Assembly (NCBI GenBank): GCA_042408965.1
Contig: JBHOQN010000144.1
Location: 14,020-78,019, forward strand
Direction of reading: 5' to 3'
DNA: 64,000 bases
Source of the DNA: Thermogemmatispora sp042408965
GTDB lineage: Bacteria; Chloroflexota; Ktedonobacteria; Ktedonobacterales; Ktedonobacteraceae
This document shows, in pieces, positions 41,210 through 51,241 of the stretch. Both the position numbers and the translations under genes were made by a program. The notes under the pieces were generated by a model. It was not told the origin of the DNA and made no database searches. It worked only from the letters and a program-made list of their open reading frames with translations. The first letter of the stretch is position 1. The number at the start of each line of letters is the position of its first letter.

Positions 41210-41812
41210 GTGCAAAACCTGGAATTGAAAGTACGCTGCCTCAACGGAGCCAGCCTCGAGCGAATTGCGGCCCTGGCCAGCGAAGCTGGAGCCGTCTATA
41301 TGCGCACCCTCAAGCAGCGTGACACGTATTTCCCTGCGCCGCATGCCCGCCTGAAGCTGCGCGAGTGGTGGCATGAGACCACTCTGGAGGGGGCTGGCGG
41401 CTCTGAAAGCGCGCGGCGCCCTGATCGCGGTCACTCCTATGAGCAGGAGCCAACGGGAGCGGTGCTTATTTCCTATGTGCGCCCCGATCACGCGGGGTCG
41501 CGCATGAGCGATTATCTGATCTGCCCGGTCAGTGAGCCACTGATGCTCAGAACGCTGCTCTCACAGACGCTGGGTGTACAGGCGGTAATTGAGAAGCGGC
41601 GCCAGCTCTACATCTATGGGCATACGCGCATCCATCTTGATGAGGTCAGGGGACTTGGCTCCTTTGTGGAACTGGAGACTGTGATCGATGAAGGGATCAC
41701 GCTGGAAGAAGCCAGCGCGGAGCATTCGGCCGTGATCTCTCTCCTGGAACTGGACAGGCTGCCAGTGATACCCTACTCCTACAGTGATCTGCTGGACAGC
41801 GGACCTGACTGA
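41210..41812 (+). CDS. CYTH-domain protein (class IV adenylate cyclase / triphosphatase superfamily)
   Basis: The 200-residue protein starts at GTG 41210, preceded by GGAAGGA. It opens with LELKVRC, the E-x-E/K type motif of CYTH tunnels (here E-L-K), then QRDTYFPAPHARLKLREW, and later IEKRRQLYIYGHTRIHLDEVRGLGSFVELETVI, which supplies the Arg/Lys and Glu residues that bind triphosphate and metal. Superfamily members hydrolyse triphosphates or make cAMP. A segment of ~25 charged residues (GAGGSESARRPDRGHS) is inserted in the middle. Substrate unknown. Confidence 0.83.
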   Translation: MQNLELKVRCLNGASLERIAALASEAGAVYMRTLKQRDTYFPAPHARLKLREWWHETTLEGAGGSESARRPDRGHSYEQEPTGAVLISYVRPDHAGSRMSDYLICPVSEPLMLRTLLSQTLGVQAVIEKRRQLYIYGHTRIHLDEVRGLGSFVELETVIDEGITLEEASAEHSAVISLLELDRLPVIPYSYSDLLDSGPD

Positions 41813-41840
41813 GAGGGAGCCGAGCGGCCAGAGAGAGAAG

Positions 41841-41878
41841 CGTCCGGGGTGGGTCTCTCTCTTCTGCCGCCCCGGACG
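41841..41878. terminator. Hairpin between convergent CYTH and ftsH genes
   Basis: CGTCCGGGG (41841-41849) pairs with CCCCGGACG (41870-41878), a 9-bp all-perfect stem with a 20-nt loop. There is no T-tract. Confidence 0.5.
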
Positions 41879-41911
41879 GGGGGATTCTCTGCTGGCTGGT
41901 GTGGCCAGGGA

Positions 41912-43921
<2,010 letters not shown>

Positions 43922-44290
43922 CAAGGCTCCTCTCTCTATCTCAAGACAGGCAATGTCGTATGAAGGCACAGGTAACAGGCAGTACGCATTACTCTGTTTC
44001 AATGAAGGACTCATTCGAGGGCTATTATAGCATAGTGGACCTCAATTCTCTACGGAATTCTGCTGTATTGCTGAGGTCACTCTCAAGCGTGCTGCATCGC
44101 CTGGGAGGCTGTCCTGCTCAGGGTGGGCCGGGGCGATGGGATGGTCGAGGGGATGGTCTACAATCTCTGGCTACGTGTATGCTTTGTAGTGCTTGTCTGG
44201 GTAGCTGGAAAACCATAGCTCTTGCTCCAGGAGGGGGGGTAGGTCGATAAGGCGCCTCCCTCCCCGACAGGCCAGCGGATGGACAGATAT
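43922..44290. other. Intergenic region upstream of ftsH
   Basis: It contains the ftsH promoter (44024-44032) and otherwise no recognisable gene or repeat. The thioesterase gene ends at 44291 on the same strand and could read into ftsH; I saw no terminator. Confidence 0.45.
44024..44032 (-). promoter_or_regulatory. Extended -10 promoter of ftsH
   Basis: On the minus strand this reads TG-C-TATAAT, a perfect extended -10, about 105 nt before the ftsH start. Confidence 0.55.
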
Positions 44291-44737
44291 TCAGTGGGAG
44301 CCGGGAGGCTCGCTGGCGGCCGCGTGTAGCCAGGCCGGAAGCTCGACAGCCTCGCGCGTAGCGCGTCTGGTATAGACGTGAGTGCTCTCAGCGTGTACCA
44401 GGAGAGTGAGCGTTCCATCGGCCTCGACCCGTGCGAAGTCATAGCTAACAGTGAGGTTGCTCCGGCCCAGGCGTGTGATGGCCGTTGTCAGATGCAGATG
44501 GTCGTCAAGTTCGGCCGGCTGCCGAAAGTCAAGCTGACAATGGACCATAGGAAAGCCGTAGCCTGCGGCAATGATAGTATGCAGTGGGTGGCCCAGCGTT
44601 CTGAAGAGCTGCATGAAGCCGCGATCCATCCAGTTGGTATAGGTCGTGTAGTGGATGAAGAACGGGTCCATATCGATCAGCGAGACATCGAACTCCAGAA
44701 CCGACCGCAGTGGCGCGGCGCTCGTGCTACGCTCCAA
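44291..44737 (-). CDS. 4HBT-family acyl-CoA thioesterase
   Basis: The 148-residue hot-dog-fold protein has FDVSLIDMDPFFIHYTTYTNWMDRGF, the 4HBT active-site region with its Asp, followed by HCQLDFRQPAELDDHLHLTTAITRLG and STHVYTRRATREAVELP. It hydrolyses acyl-CoA esters; chain length is unknown. The start is TTG at 44737, with GGAGG 8 nt upstream. It stands alone, leftward, next to the divergent LacI gene. Confidence 0.82.
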   Translation of the reverse strand: MERSTSAAPLRSVLEFDVSLIDMDPFFIHYTTYTNWMDRGFMQLFRTLGHPLHTIIAAGYGFPMVHCQLDFRQPAELDDHLHLTTAITRLGRSNLTVSYDFARVEADGTLTLLVHAESTHVYTRRATREAVELPAWLHAAASEPPGSH

Positions 44738-45085
44738 GGCTTGCTCCTCCCTCTCGTTTCATCCGGCTGCCAACCCGGCACCATCATGCCTGAGTGCGCT
44801 GGCACGCGATGTCCCAAGCAATGCCCCATGCTGTGCCTTATACTACGCCGGATAGCAGCCCGACGACGTAATGCTATACAACACCTTGCTCCTATGATAG
44901 CATTTCGGAGGTATCTGCAGCCAGTCAGGGGCAGGCTCTCCTATGAGAACGTTATCGGTATAGAGCAGCTGATAACCAGCAGATTTCTCCGAAAATTTTC
45001 ACCGCTAATTGGCTGAAGTTTCCCTTGACAGGGAGTTATCATTCGGGTAAGATTCGTCTATCAGATTCCGATAAGGTTACCGGTA
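44738..45085. promoter_or_regulatory. Divergent region between the thioesterase and LacI genes
   Basis: An inverted repeat AATGCTAT/ATAGCATT with a 19-nt spacer lies near 44870-44904 and overlaps likely leftward promoter sequence. The LacI promoter is TTGACA (45025-45030), 17 nt, TAAGAT (45048-45053). The palindrome TTACCGGTAA (45077-45086) overlaps the LacI start codon. Confidence 0.5.
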
Positions 45086-45086
45086 A
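45077..45086. promoter_or_regulatory. Putative LacI-family operator at the regulator's own start
   Basis: TTACCGGTAA is a perfect palindrome with a central CG, as in many LacI-family operators. It ends at the A of the ATG, 24 nt past the -10, so binding would block transcript elongation or translation. Confidence 0.45.
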
Positions 45087-46132
45087 TGAATACGAAGTCG
45101 AGGCAGGATATCCAGCGGCAGCGCAGCACCATCGCTGGGATCGCAGCCAGAGCCGGGGTCTCGATCCCCACAGTATCGCGTGTCCTCAATAACCGACCAG
45201 ACGTGGCCCCGGCAACACGGGCGCGTGTGGAGCGGGTGATCAAGGAATCGGGGTATGTACGTAGCCGGATGGCGAATGCGCTCAGACGGGGAAGCAGCGG
45301 GATCATCGACCTGGTGGTACCTGATCTGGACAGTCCGTACTATTTTGAGATCATCCGTGGCGTAGAGGAGGTGCTGGAGCGCACTGAGCTGCGCCTGGCG
45401 CTCTCTACGACCCATGATGAATCACGTCGCGAGCGCCAGTGGCTGCGGCAAGTGATCGAAGGGGCGACGGATGGCGCGATTCTGGTGCTGGCCCAGGGGC
45501 AGTCGGAGCGCCTCGATGAGCTACGGCGGCGGCGTATTCCCTTTGTAGTGGTCGATCACCGAGGCGAGCTGGGACCCGATGTACCATCGGTCGGGGCGAC
45601 GAACTGGGCTGGTGGACGAGCCGCCACTGAGTATCTGCTCTCGCTGGGGCATCGACGCATCGCTATGATTGCTGGCTGGGCGGCTCTGCGCTGCAGCCAG
45701 GACCGCATTGCGGGCTACCGCGCAGCCCTTGAGGGGGCCGGTCTGGCGATTGATCCGCAGTTGATTCGTCCCGGTGAGTTTCGCCAGCAAACGGGCTATG
45801 AGCAGACCTGTGCCTTGCTGGATCTCCCTGACCCGCCTGGTGCGATTTTCGCCGGCAGCGATCTCCAGGCAATGGGCGTTTACGGGGCGCTGCGCGCTCA
45901 TGGTCTGCGTGTCCCCGACGATGTGAGCGTTGTGGGCTTTGATGATGTCCCTATCGCGACAATGGTGACGCCCGCCCTGACGACGGTCCGTCAGCCGCTG
46001 GCCGAGATGGGACGTGTCGCCACAACGATGTTGCTGCGCCTGATCGCCGGGGAGCAACTCGATAGCATGCGCGTCGAGCTGGCGACCTCGCTGATTGTGC
46101 GTGAGTCCTGTGCTCCGCCGGCCTCGGCCTGA
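45086..46132 (+). CDS. LacI-family transcriptional regulator
   Basis: The 348-residue protein has the LacI headpiece (STIAGIAARAGVSIPTVSRVLNNRPDVAPATRARVERVIKESGY), a hinge helix (RSRMANALRRGSSGII) and a periplasmic-binding-protein-like effector domain (LVVPDLDSPYYFEIIRGVEEVL, RIAMIAGWAALRCSQDRIAGYRAALEG, VVGFDDVPIATMVTPALTTVRQP). It precedes a sugar ABC transporter and a GH5 enzyme, so it probably represses this operon until an oligosaccharide is imported. Promoter TTGACA-N17-TAAGAT lies directly upstream. Confidence 0.93.
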   Translation: MNTKSRQDIQRQRSTIAGIAARAGVSIPTVSRVLNNRPDVAPATRARVERVIKESGYVRSRMANALRRGSSGIIDLVVPDLDSPYYFEIIRGVEEVLERTELRLALSTTHDESRRERQWLRQVIEGATDGAILVLAQGQSERLDELRRRRIPFVVVDHRGELGPDVPSVGATNWAGGRAATEYLLSLGHRRIAMIAGWAALRCSQDRIAGYRAALEGAGLAIDPQLIRPGEFRQQTGYEQTCALLDLPDPPGAIFAGSDLQAMGVYGALRAHGLRVPDDVSVVGFDDVPIATMVTPALTTVRQPLAEMGRVATTMLLRLIAGEQLDSMRVELATSLIVRESCAPPASA

Positions 46133-46337
46133 CGCGGCTGCGGCGTAGCCAGGACAGCATAGAAGACAGCAGAACAGGAAAGGAGTAGATCAATGGCTCG
46201 TTGTTGAGATCTCCACTCCGGGGCAGGTCTGTGTGGTTGCGGGCAGAACAGGGAGGTTATCTTTCTCCACAGGAAGGTGCTGTTGCTTCGCGCAGAAGCA
46301 CAGCCGAGCATGCAAAGATGCCAGAGGAGATGGAACC

Positions 46338-47566
46338 ATGCAATCGACAATGTCGCGCCGGGGCTTTCTACAGGCAGCCGGTGCCCTCTCGCTCACGACG
46401 CTGCTCTCCGGCTGCTTCGGCATCGGAAGCCAGAGCTCCGGTCATCCCTCTATCCATGCGACCGTTCAGTTCTTTCAGAACGATCCATACAAGCAGAAGC
46501 TCCAGGCCGCGATGGGAGAGCACAAGCCGCCCGATATTTTCTTCGGCTGGGGAGGCGGCATCCTCAAGTCTTATATCGACGCTGGTGATGTCTATGATCT
46601 GACATCAGACCTCAACGCCGCGCCAGCCTGGCGAGAGCGCTTCCTTCCCTCAGTGATGGGCAGCGTCACTTTCAATGGCCGTATCTACGGGGTGCCCAAT
46701 AATGGGGTGCAGCCCGTCGTCTTTCTCTACAACAAAGATGTCTTCGGCAAGTATGGGCTGGCGGTTCCCCAGACCTGGAATGACCTCTTAAGCCTGGTGA
46801 ACACCTTAAAGCGCAACAACGTGCAGCCCATCGCCCTGGGAGGTGCCAGCAAGTGGCCCTATCTGATGTATGAAGAATATCTGGTTGACCGCATCGGCGG
46901 TCCTCAGGTCTTCGATGCAGTGGTCGCCAACCAGTCCGGGGCCTGGTCGCATCCCGCCTTCCTCAAGGCGAATACACTGATTCAGGAGCTGGTGAGCGCC
47001 GGAGCCTTTGGCGCGGGCTTTGCCTCAGTCAGTTATGATACAGGCCAGGCCAGCGCTCTCCTCTATACCGGTAAAGCGGCCATGCATCTGATGGGGGTCT
47101 GGGATTTCAATACCATCGCCTCCGATGATCCGGCCTTTATCCAGGCAGGAAAGCTTGGCTAGTTCCCCTTCCCGGCTGTCGAGGGGGGATCGGTAATCCC
47201 TCCAATATCGCGGGGAACCCCTGTAATTTCTATTCGATCGCCAGCGCGTCGCAGGCCACTCAGGCCTGTGTGACCTACCTCAAGGATGCCGTGCTCAACG
47301 ATCAGGCCGTGGATCAACGCATCGCCCTGGGCGAGGTGCCCCCAGTCAAAAATATCGAGAGCAAGTTGAGCAGTGCTCCCCACAGTGACTGGCTCTTGTT
47401 CATCTATCGTCTGGTCCAGCAGGCTCCTCACTATCAGCTCTCCTGGGATCAGGCGCTGGCGCCACAGCCCGCGCAGGCCCTCCTGACCAATCTGGAGCAG
47501 CTCTTTCTGAGGCAGATCTCGCCACAGCAGTTCGCCACCAACATGAATCAGACCATTAGCTCCTGA
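46338..47566 (+). pseudogene. Broken sugar ABC transporter substrate-binding lipoprotein
   Basis: The gene starts well: ATG 46338 after GAGGAG, a Tat/lipobox-like signal (RRGFLQAAGALSLTTLLSGC) and a binding-protein body (NPPDIFF-type HKPPDIFFGWGGG, YNKDVFGKYGLAVPQTWNDLL, GKAAMHLMGVWDF). At 47160-47162 a TAG replaces what is normally a Trp codon (GKLG-W-FPFP). At 47183-47188 a run of six Gs lacks one G, so the frame changes; the rest (GNPSNIAGNPCNFYS ... FATNMNQTISS) is intact to 47566. About 30 residues expected between the lipobox and HPSIHATVQ also seem missing. At least two lesions, so a pseudogene unless they are assembly errors. Confidence 0.8.
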
Positions 47567-47681
47567 TGCAGCGGTATGGGCCGGGACAGGGCTGCCATCT
47601 CGCCAGGTGGAGAGGCCCTGTCCCGGTTCCCTCCTGACGCATGCAGGGAAGCCAGACTGCTCTGAAGAAAGAGGGAAGACG

Positions 47682-48608
47682 ATGAAGGGCATATCCAGCG
47701 TCTCCAGAACCGTGGGGGCCAGAGGACACACCTCCTGGCAGGCGTTCCTATGGACCGCACCTGCCCTGCTCTTTTATGTGCTGCTGGTCCTGGTGCCGCT
47801 GCTGGATGCGGTCTATCTGAGTTTCACCAACTGGAATGGCATTGCCCAGGCGGCCTGGGTTGGCCCGCGCAACTGGCTGCACTTCTTCGCCGATCCGGTG
47901 ACGCTCCATTCTATGCTGCTGACTCTAGAAATCATGGCCTTGAGCTGGCTCTTGCAGACGCCCGTCAGCCTGCTGCTGGGGGTATTCATGGCAGGCAGCC
48001 AGCGCTATCGGGCAGTGCTGAGTGTCTTTTATGTGTTGCCGTTGCTCTTCTCGACGGTGGCCATCGGGATCACCTGGGTCTCGCTACTCGATCCCAATTT
48101 CGGCCTGCTGGATCTGAGTTTGCGGGCACTGGGTCTGGGGTCCCTGGCCAGGGCATGGTTGGGAGACCCAGCGCTGGCTTTCTACGTGGTCACAGTGGTG
48201 ATCGCCTGGCAGTTTATTCCGTTTCATTCCCTGCTCTATCTGGCGGGGGCACGCCAGATTCCGCGTGAACTCTACGAGGTGGCTGAGATCGATGGCGCCG
48301 GCAGGCTGAGAAAGTTCTTCGCGATTACGCTGCCTCAACTGCGCTATACACTGATCACCTCGACACTGCTGATCCTGACTGGCTCTCTCACCTACTTTGA
48401 TCTGATCTGGGTCATGACTGGCGGTGGACCAGGCTACGCCACGCGCGTGCTCCCGCTGCACATGTATATCACGGCCTTCCTGAACGAGAACGTTGGCTAC
48501 GGCAGCGCCATCGCTCTTCTGCTGGCCATCAGTGGTGTCCTGCTCTCACTGCTTCTGCTGCGCGTGACTGGCTTCATGAAGATGTCCAGCCAGCTAGCAG
48601 GGTTGTGA
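47682..48608 (+). CDS. Sugar ABC transporter permease (MalF-like)
   Basis: The 308-residue membrane protein has six predicted helices (WTAPALLFYVLLVLVPLLDAVYLS first) and the conserved EAA loop EVAEIDGAGRLRKFFAITLPQLRYT that contacts the ATPase. A FTNW motif follows the first helix as in CUT1 sugar permeases. ATG 47682 follows AGAGGGAAGACG. It lies between the broken binding protein and the partner permease. No ATPase gene is in the cluster, so a shared MsiK-type ATPase elsewhere is likely. Confidence 0.92.
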   Translation: MKGISSVSRTVGARGHTSWQAFLWTAPALLFYVLLVLVPLLDAVYLSFTNWNGIAQAAWVGPRNWLHFFADPVTLHSMLLTLEIMALSWLLQTPVSLLLGVFMAGSQRYRAVLSVFYVLPLLFSTVAIGITWVSLLDPNFGLLDLSLRALGLGSLARAWLGDPALAFYVVTVVIAWQFIPFHSLLYLAGARQIPRELYEVAEIDGAGRLRKFFAITLPQLRYTLITSTLLILTGSLTYFDLIWVMTGGGPGYATRVLPLHMYITAFLNENVGYGSAIALLLAISGVLLSLLLLRVTGFMKMSSQLAGL

Positions 48609-48617
48609 TCCAGGAAG

Positions 48618-49529
48618 ATGCTTGCTCGCTGGATGGGAAGGTACTGCATGCGTATTGACGTCACGCTGAAGACACTGGCCCGCTCGCCCTCCACGAGGCG
48701 GGTCTGGCGGCCAGGCTCGCTGGCTGAGTGCATCCCGGCCCTGCTAGGACTGCTCTGGCTGTGCATCGCCTGCTGTCCGCTGCTCTACATGTTCATCACC
48801 AGTCTGCGCTCCGAAGCTGGCTTCTTTCTAGAGAGTCCCTGGCTGCCGCCAGCCCAGCCGACGCTGGAGAATTACCTCAGTGTCTGGGAAAACGGCTTTG
48901 CCCTCTATCTGCTCAACAGCCTCTTTCTGCTGGTGATCAGTGTGCTTTTGATACTGGGGGTCTCTCTGCCGGCGGCTTACGCCATTGCCAGGATACGCAG
49001 CCGCCTGAGCCTGCTGGTCTTCAACCTCCTGCTGCTCGGCCTGGCCATTCCGCTGCAGTCGGTGATCATTCCAATCTACGCCCTGATTGTCGATGTCGGT
49101 CTCTATGATACGCTTTTTGCCCTTATCCTGCCGTACGTGGCCTTCGGCATCCCGCTCTCGGTGCTGGTACTGGTCACCTTCATCCGAGACATTCCTGCCG
49201 AGCTGCATGAGGCCATGCGTCTGGACGGGGCCAGTCACGCCCAGATTCTCTGGCGTCTGGTGCTGCCGCTCTCGCGGCCGGCGCTCACCACTGTCGCCAT
49301 CTATGAGGCGATTCAGGTCTGGAACGGGTTTCTCTTCCCGCTGGTGCTGACGCAGAGTCCAGAGGTTCGTGTACTGCCCCTGGCGCTCTGGACCTTCCAG
49401 GGGCAGTACGCCGCCGACGTACCAGCCATCATGGCAGCCGTCTTTCTCTCGGCGCTTCCCATGCTGCTGCTCTATATCGTGGGCCGGCGTCAGATGCTGG
49501 CCGGGCTGCTGGCTGGCTTCGGTCGCTAG
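48618..49529 (+). CDS. Sugar ABC transporter permease (MalG-like)
   Basis: The 303-residue protein has six helices and the EAA motif EAMRLDGASHAQILWRLVLPLSRPAL, with the MalG-type C-terminus (VFLSALPMLLLYIVGRRQMLAGLLAGFGR). The gene starts 9 nt after the first permease stop, with AGGAAG just before ATG 48618. Together with the MalF-like subunit it forms the channel of a CUT1 importer, probably for a beta-glucan or xyloglucan oligosaccharide judging by the adjacent GH5. Confidence 0.92.
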   Translation: MLARWMGRYCMRIDVTLKTLARSPSTRRVWRPGSLAECIPALLGLLWLCIACCPLLYMFITSLRSEAGFFLESPWLPPAQPTLENYLSVWENGFALYLLNSLFLLVISVLLILGVSLPAAYAIARIRSRLSLLVFNLLLLGLAIPLQSVIIPIYALIVDVGLYDTLFALILPYVAFGIPLSVLVLVTFIRDIPAELHEAMRLDGASHAQILWRLVLPLSRPALTTVAIYEAIQVWNGFLFPLVLTQSPEVRVLPLALWTFQGQYAADVPAIMAAVFLSALPMLLLYIVGRRQMLAGLLAGFGR

Positions 49530-49633
49530 AAGCCTATCCGTAGTACTGGCAACCGCGTAGCAGGGCGGGACGCCTGAGGAACGCTCCCATGCCAGCAAGG
49601 CAAGGCAGCTACGATAAGATAAGAAAGGAACGC

Positions 49634-51019
49634 ATGACAGCATCTATGCTCACAACGCAGGGACCACAGATCGTTACGAGCGAAGGCCAGCCGCTGATCT
49701 TACGCGGTGTTGGCCTTGGTGGCTGGATGAATATGGAGAACTTCGTGACTGGCTATCCTGCCACCGAAGAGGCGCAGCGTGAGGCGCTGCGCGGCGTGCT
49801 TGGTCAGCAGAAGTATGAGTTCTTCTTCGAGCGTTTTCTGGACTACTTCTTTGGTCCCGCTGATGCGCGCTTCATCGCCTCGCTCGGTCTGAATCTCGTG
49901 CGTATTCCCATCAACTATCGACACTTTGAGGAGGACACGGAGCCGTTCATCATCAAAGAGGAGGGGTTCAAGCATCTCGATCGGGTGATCAATCTCTGCG
50001 CCGAGCAGCAGATCTACACCATCATTGATCTGCATGCCCTGCCGGGCTATCAAAACCAGGACTGGCATAGCGATAATCCGACTCACAGGGCCTTCTTCTG
50101 GCAGCATCGTCACTTTCAGGACCGCGTTGTCCATCTATGGGAAGCCCTGGCCGCTCACTATCGTGATCACCCCTGGGTGGCTGGCTATAATCCGATGAAT
50201 GAGCCAGGTGATCCCGGAGGTCAGTGTATCGAGCCATTCTATCGCCGCCTCTACGCGGCTATTCGCGCAGTTGATCCCGATCACATCATCTTTTTTGACG
50301 GCAATCGCTATTCGCAGGACTTTCAGATGTTCCATGAGGTCTGGCCCAACGTTGTCTTTACCGCGCATGACTACGCCGAGCCAGGTTTCATCAGCGGCGG
50401 CCCCTATCCAGGCCACACGAATGGGCGCTATTTTGACGCCCAGGTTCTGGAGGAGATCTTTCTCCAGCGAACAGCCTTTATGCGCCAGAGCGCCACGCCG
50501 ATCTGGATCGGCGAGTTTGGACCGGTCTACAGAGGCGATCCCGCACTCGATGCCATGCGCTACCAGCTCTTACGGGACCAGTTGCAGCTCTATCAGCGCT
50601 ATCAGGCGAGCTGGGCGCTCTGGACTTACAAGGATATTGGCCTGCAGGGACTGGTCTATGTCGCTCCCGATTCGCCCTGGGTCGAGCTGCTCAGGCCGCT
50701 GCTCGCCAAGAAGGCCCGTCTGGGCGTCGATAGCTGGGGGACGCTCGACTCGCAGATTCGCCACGTCATGCAGCCTCTTGAGGAGCTATTTGCCCAGGAG
50801 TTCCCTAACTACCAACCCTTTCCGTTCGGAGCGCAGTGGCTGATTCGCCGCCTGGTGCGCCACATCCTGCTGGCCGAGCCATTGCTAGAGGAGTTCGCAG
50901 CCCTGTTTGTGGGACTGAGCGAGGGGGATCTGGATCTGCTTCTCCAGTCCTTCCAGTTTCAGAACTGCCTGCAGCGCAGCGCGCTCTGCGAGATTCTCTC
51001 TGAGTACGCTCGTCAGTAA
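49634..51019 (+). CDS. Glycoside hydrolase family 5 enzyme (intracellular)
   Basis: From ATG 49634 (after AAAGGAACGC) the protein has 461 residues and no signal peptide. GH5 signatures are LRGVGLGGWMNMENFVTG, LGLNLVRIPINYRHFE, IYTIIDLHALPGYQNQDWHS, the acid/base Glu in YNPMNEPGDP and the nucleophile Glu in IWIGEFGPVYRG. The C-terminal ~100 residues form an extra helical region not typical of the catalytic barrel. It probably cleaves imported beta-glucosides or oligosaccharides from the adjacent ABC importer. It could also be an exo-1,3-glucanase-type member. Confidence 0.9.
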   Translation: MTASMLTTQGPQIVTSEGQPLILRGVGLGGWMNMENFVTGYPATEEAQREALRGVLGQQKYEFFFERFLDYFFGPADARFIASLGLNLVRIPINYRHFEEDTEPFIIKEEGFKHLDRVINLCAEQQIYTIIDLHALPGYQNQDWHSDNPTHRAFFWQHRHFQDRVVHLWEALAAHYRDHPWVAGYNPMNEPGDPGGQCIEPFYRRLYAAIRAVDPDHIIFFDGNRYSQDFQMFHEVWPNVVFTAHDYAEPGFISGGPYPGHTNGRYFDAQVLEEIFLQRTAFMRQSATPIWIGEFGPVYRGDPALDAMRYQLLRDQLQLYQRYQASWALWTYKDIGLQGLVYVAPDSPWVELLRPLLAKKARLGVDSWGTLDSQIRHVMQPLEELFAQEFPNYQPFPFGAQWLIRRLVRHILLAEPLLEEFAALFVGLSEGDLDLLLQSFQFQNCLQRSALCEILSEYARQ

Positions 51020-51120
51020 CAGGATGGGCAGAGCATACGAGCTTCCCTGCTCTTGATTGAGGGCTGCCCTTCCCGACGACGGCACCTCCTTCCCGCCGCA
51101 CCCCGGGAGGAACCGGTGCC

Positions 51121-51166
51121 AGAGACGGCTGCGATCCGCATCCAACGCAGGGTCGTAGCCGTCTCT
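51121..51166. terminator. Hairpin between convergent GH5 and oxidoreductase genes
   Basis: AGAGACGGCTGCGATCC (51121-51137) pairs with GGTCGTAGCCGTCTCT (51151-51166) with one wobble and one bulge; the loop is 13 nt. TCTTCTC follows on the plus strand. Probably acts in both directions. Confidence 0.55.
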
Positions 51167-51241
51167 TCTCGCTAGCGAGCCGACTGGCCACCTGGCTGGC
51201 CGTTGCCTCTTGACCCTGGGGAGAGCAACGAGCAGCCAGCC

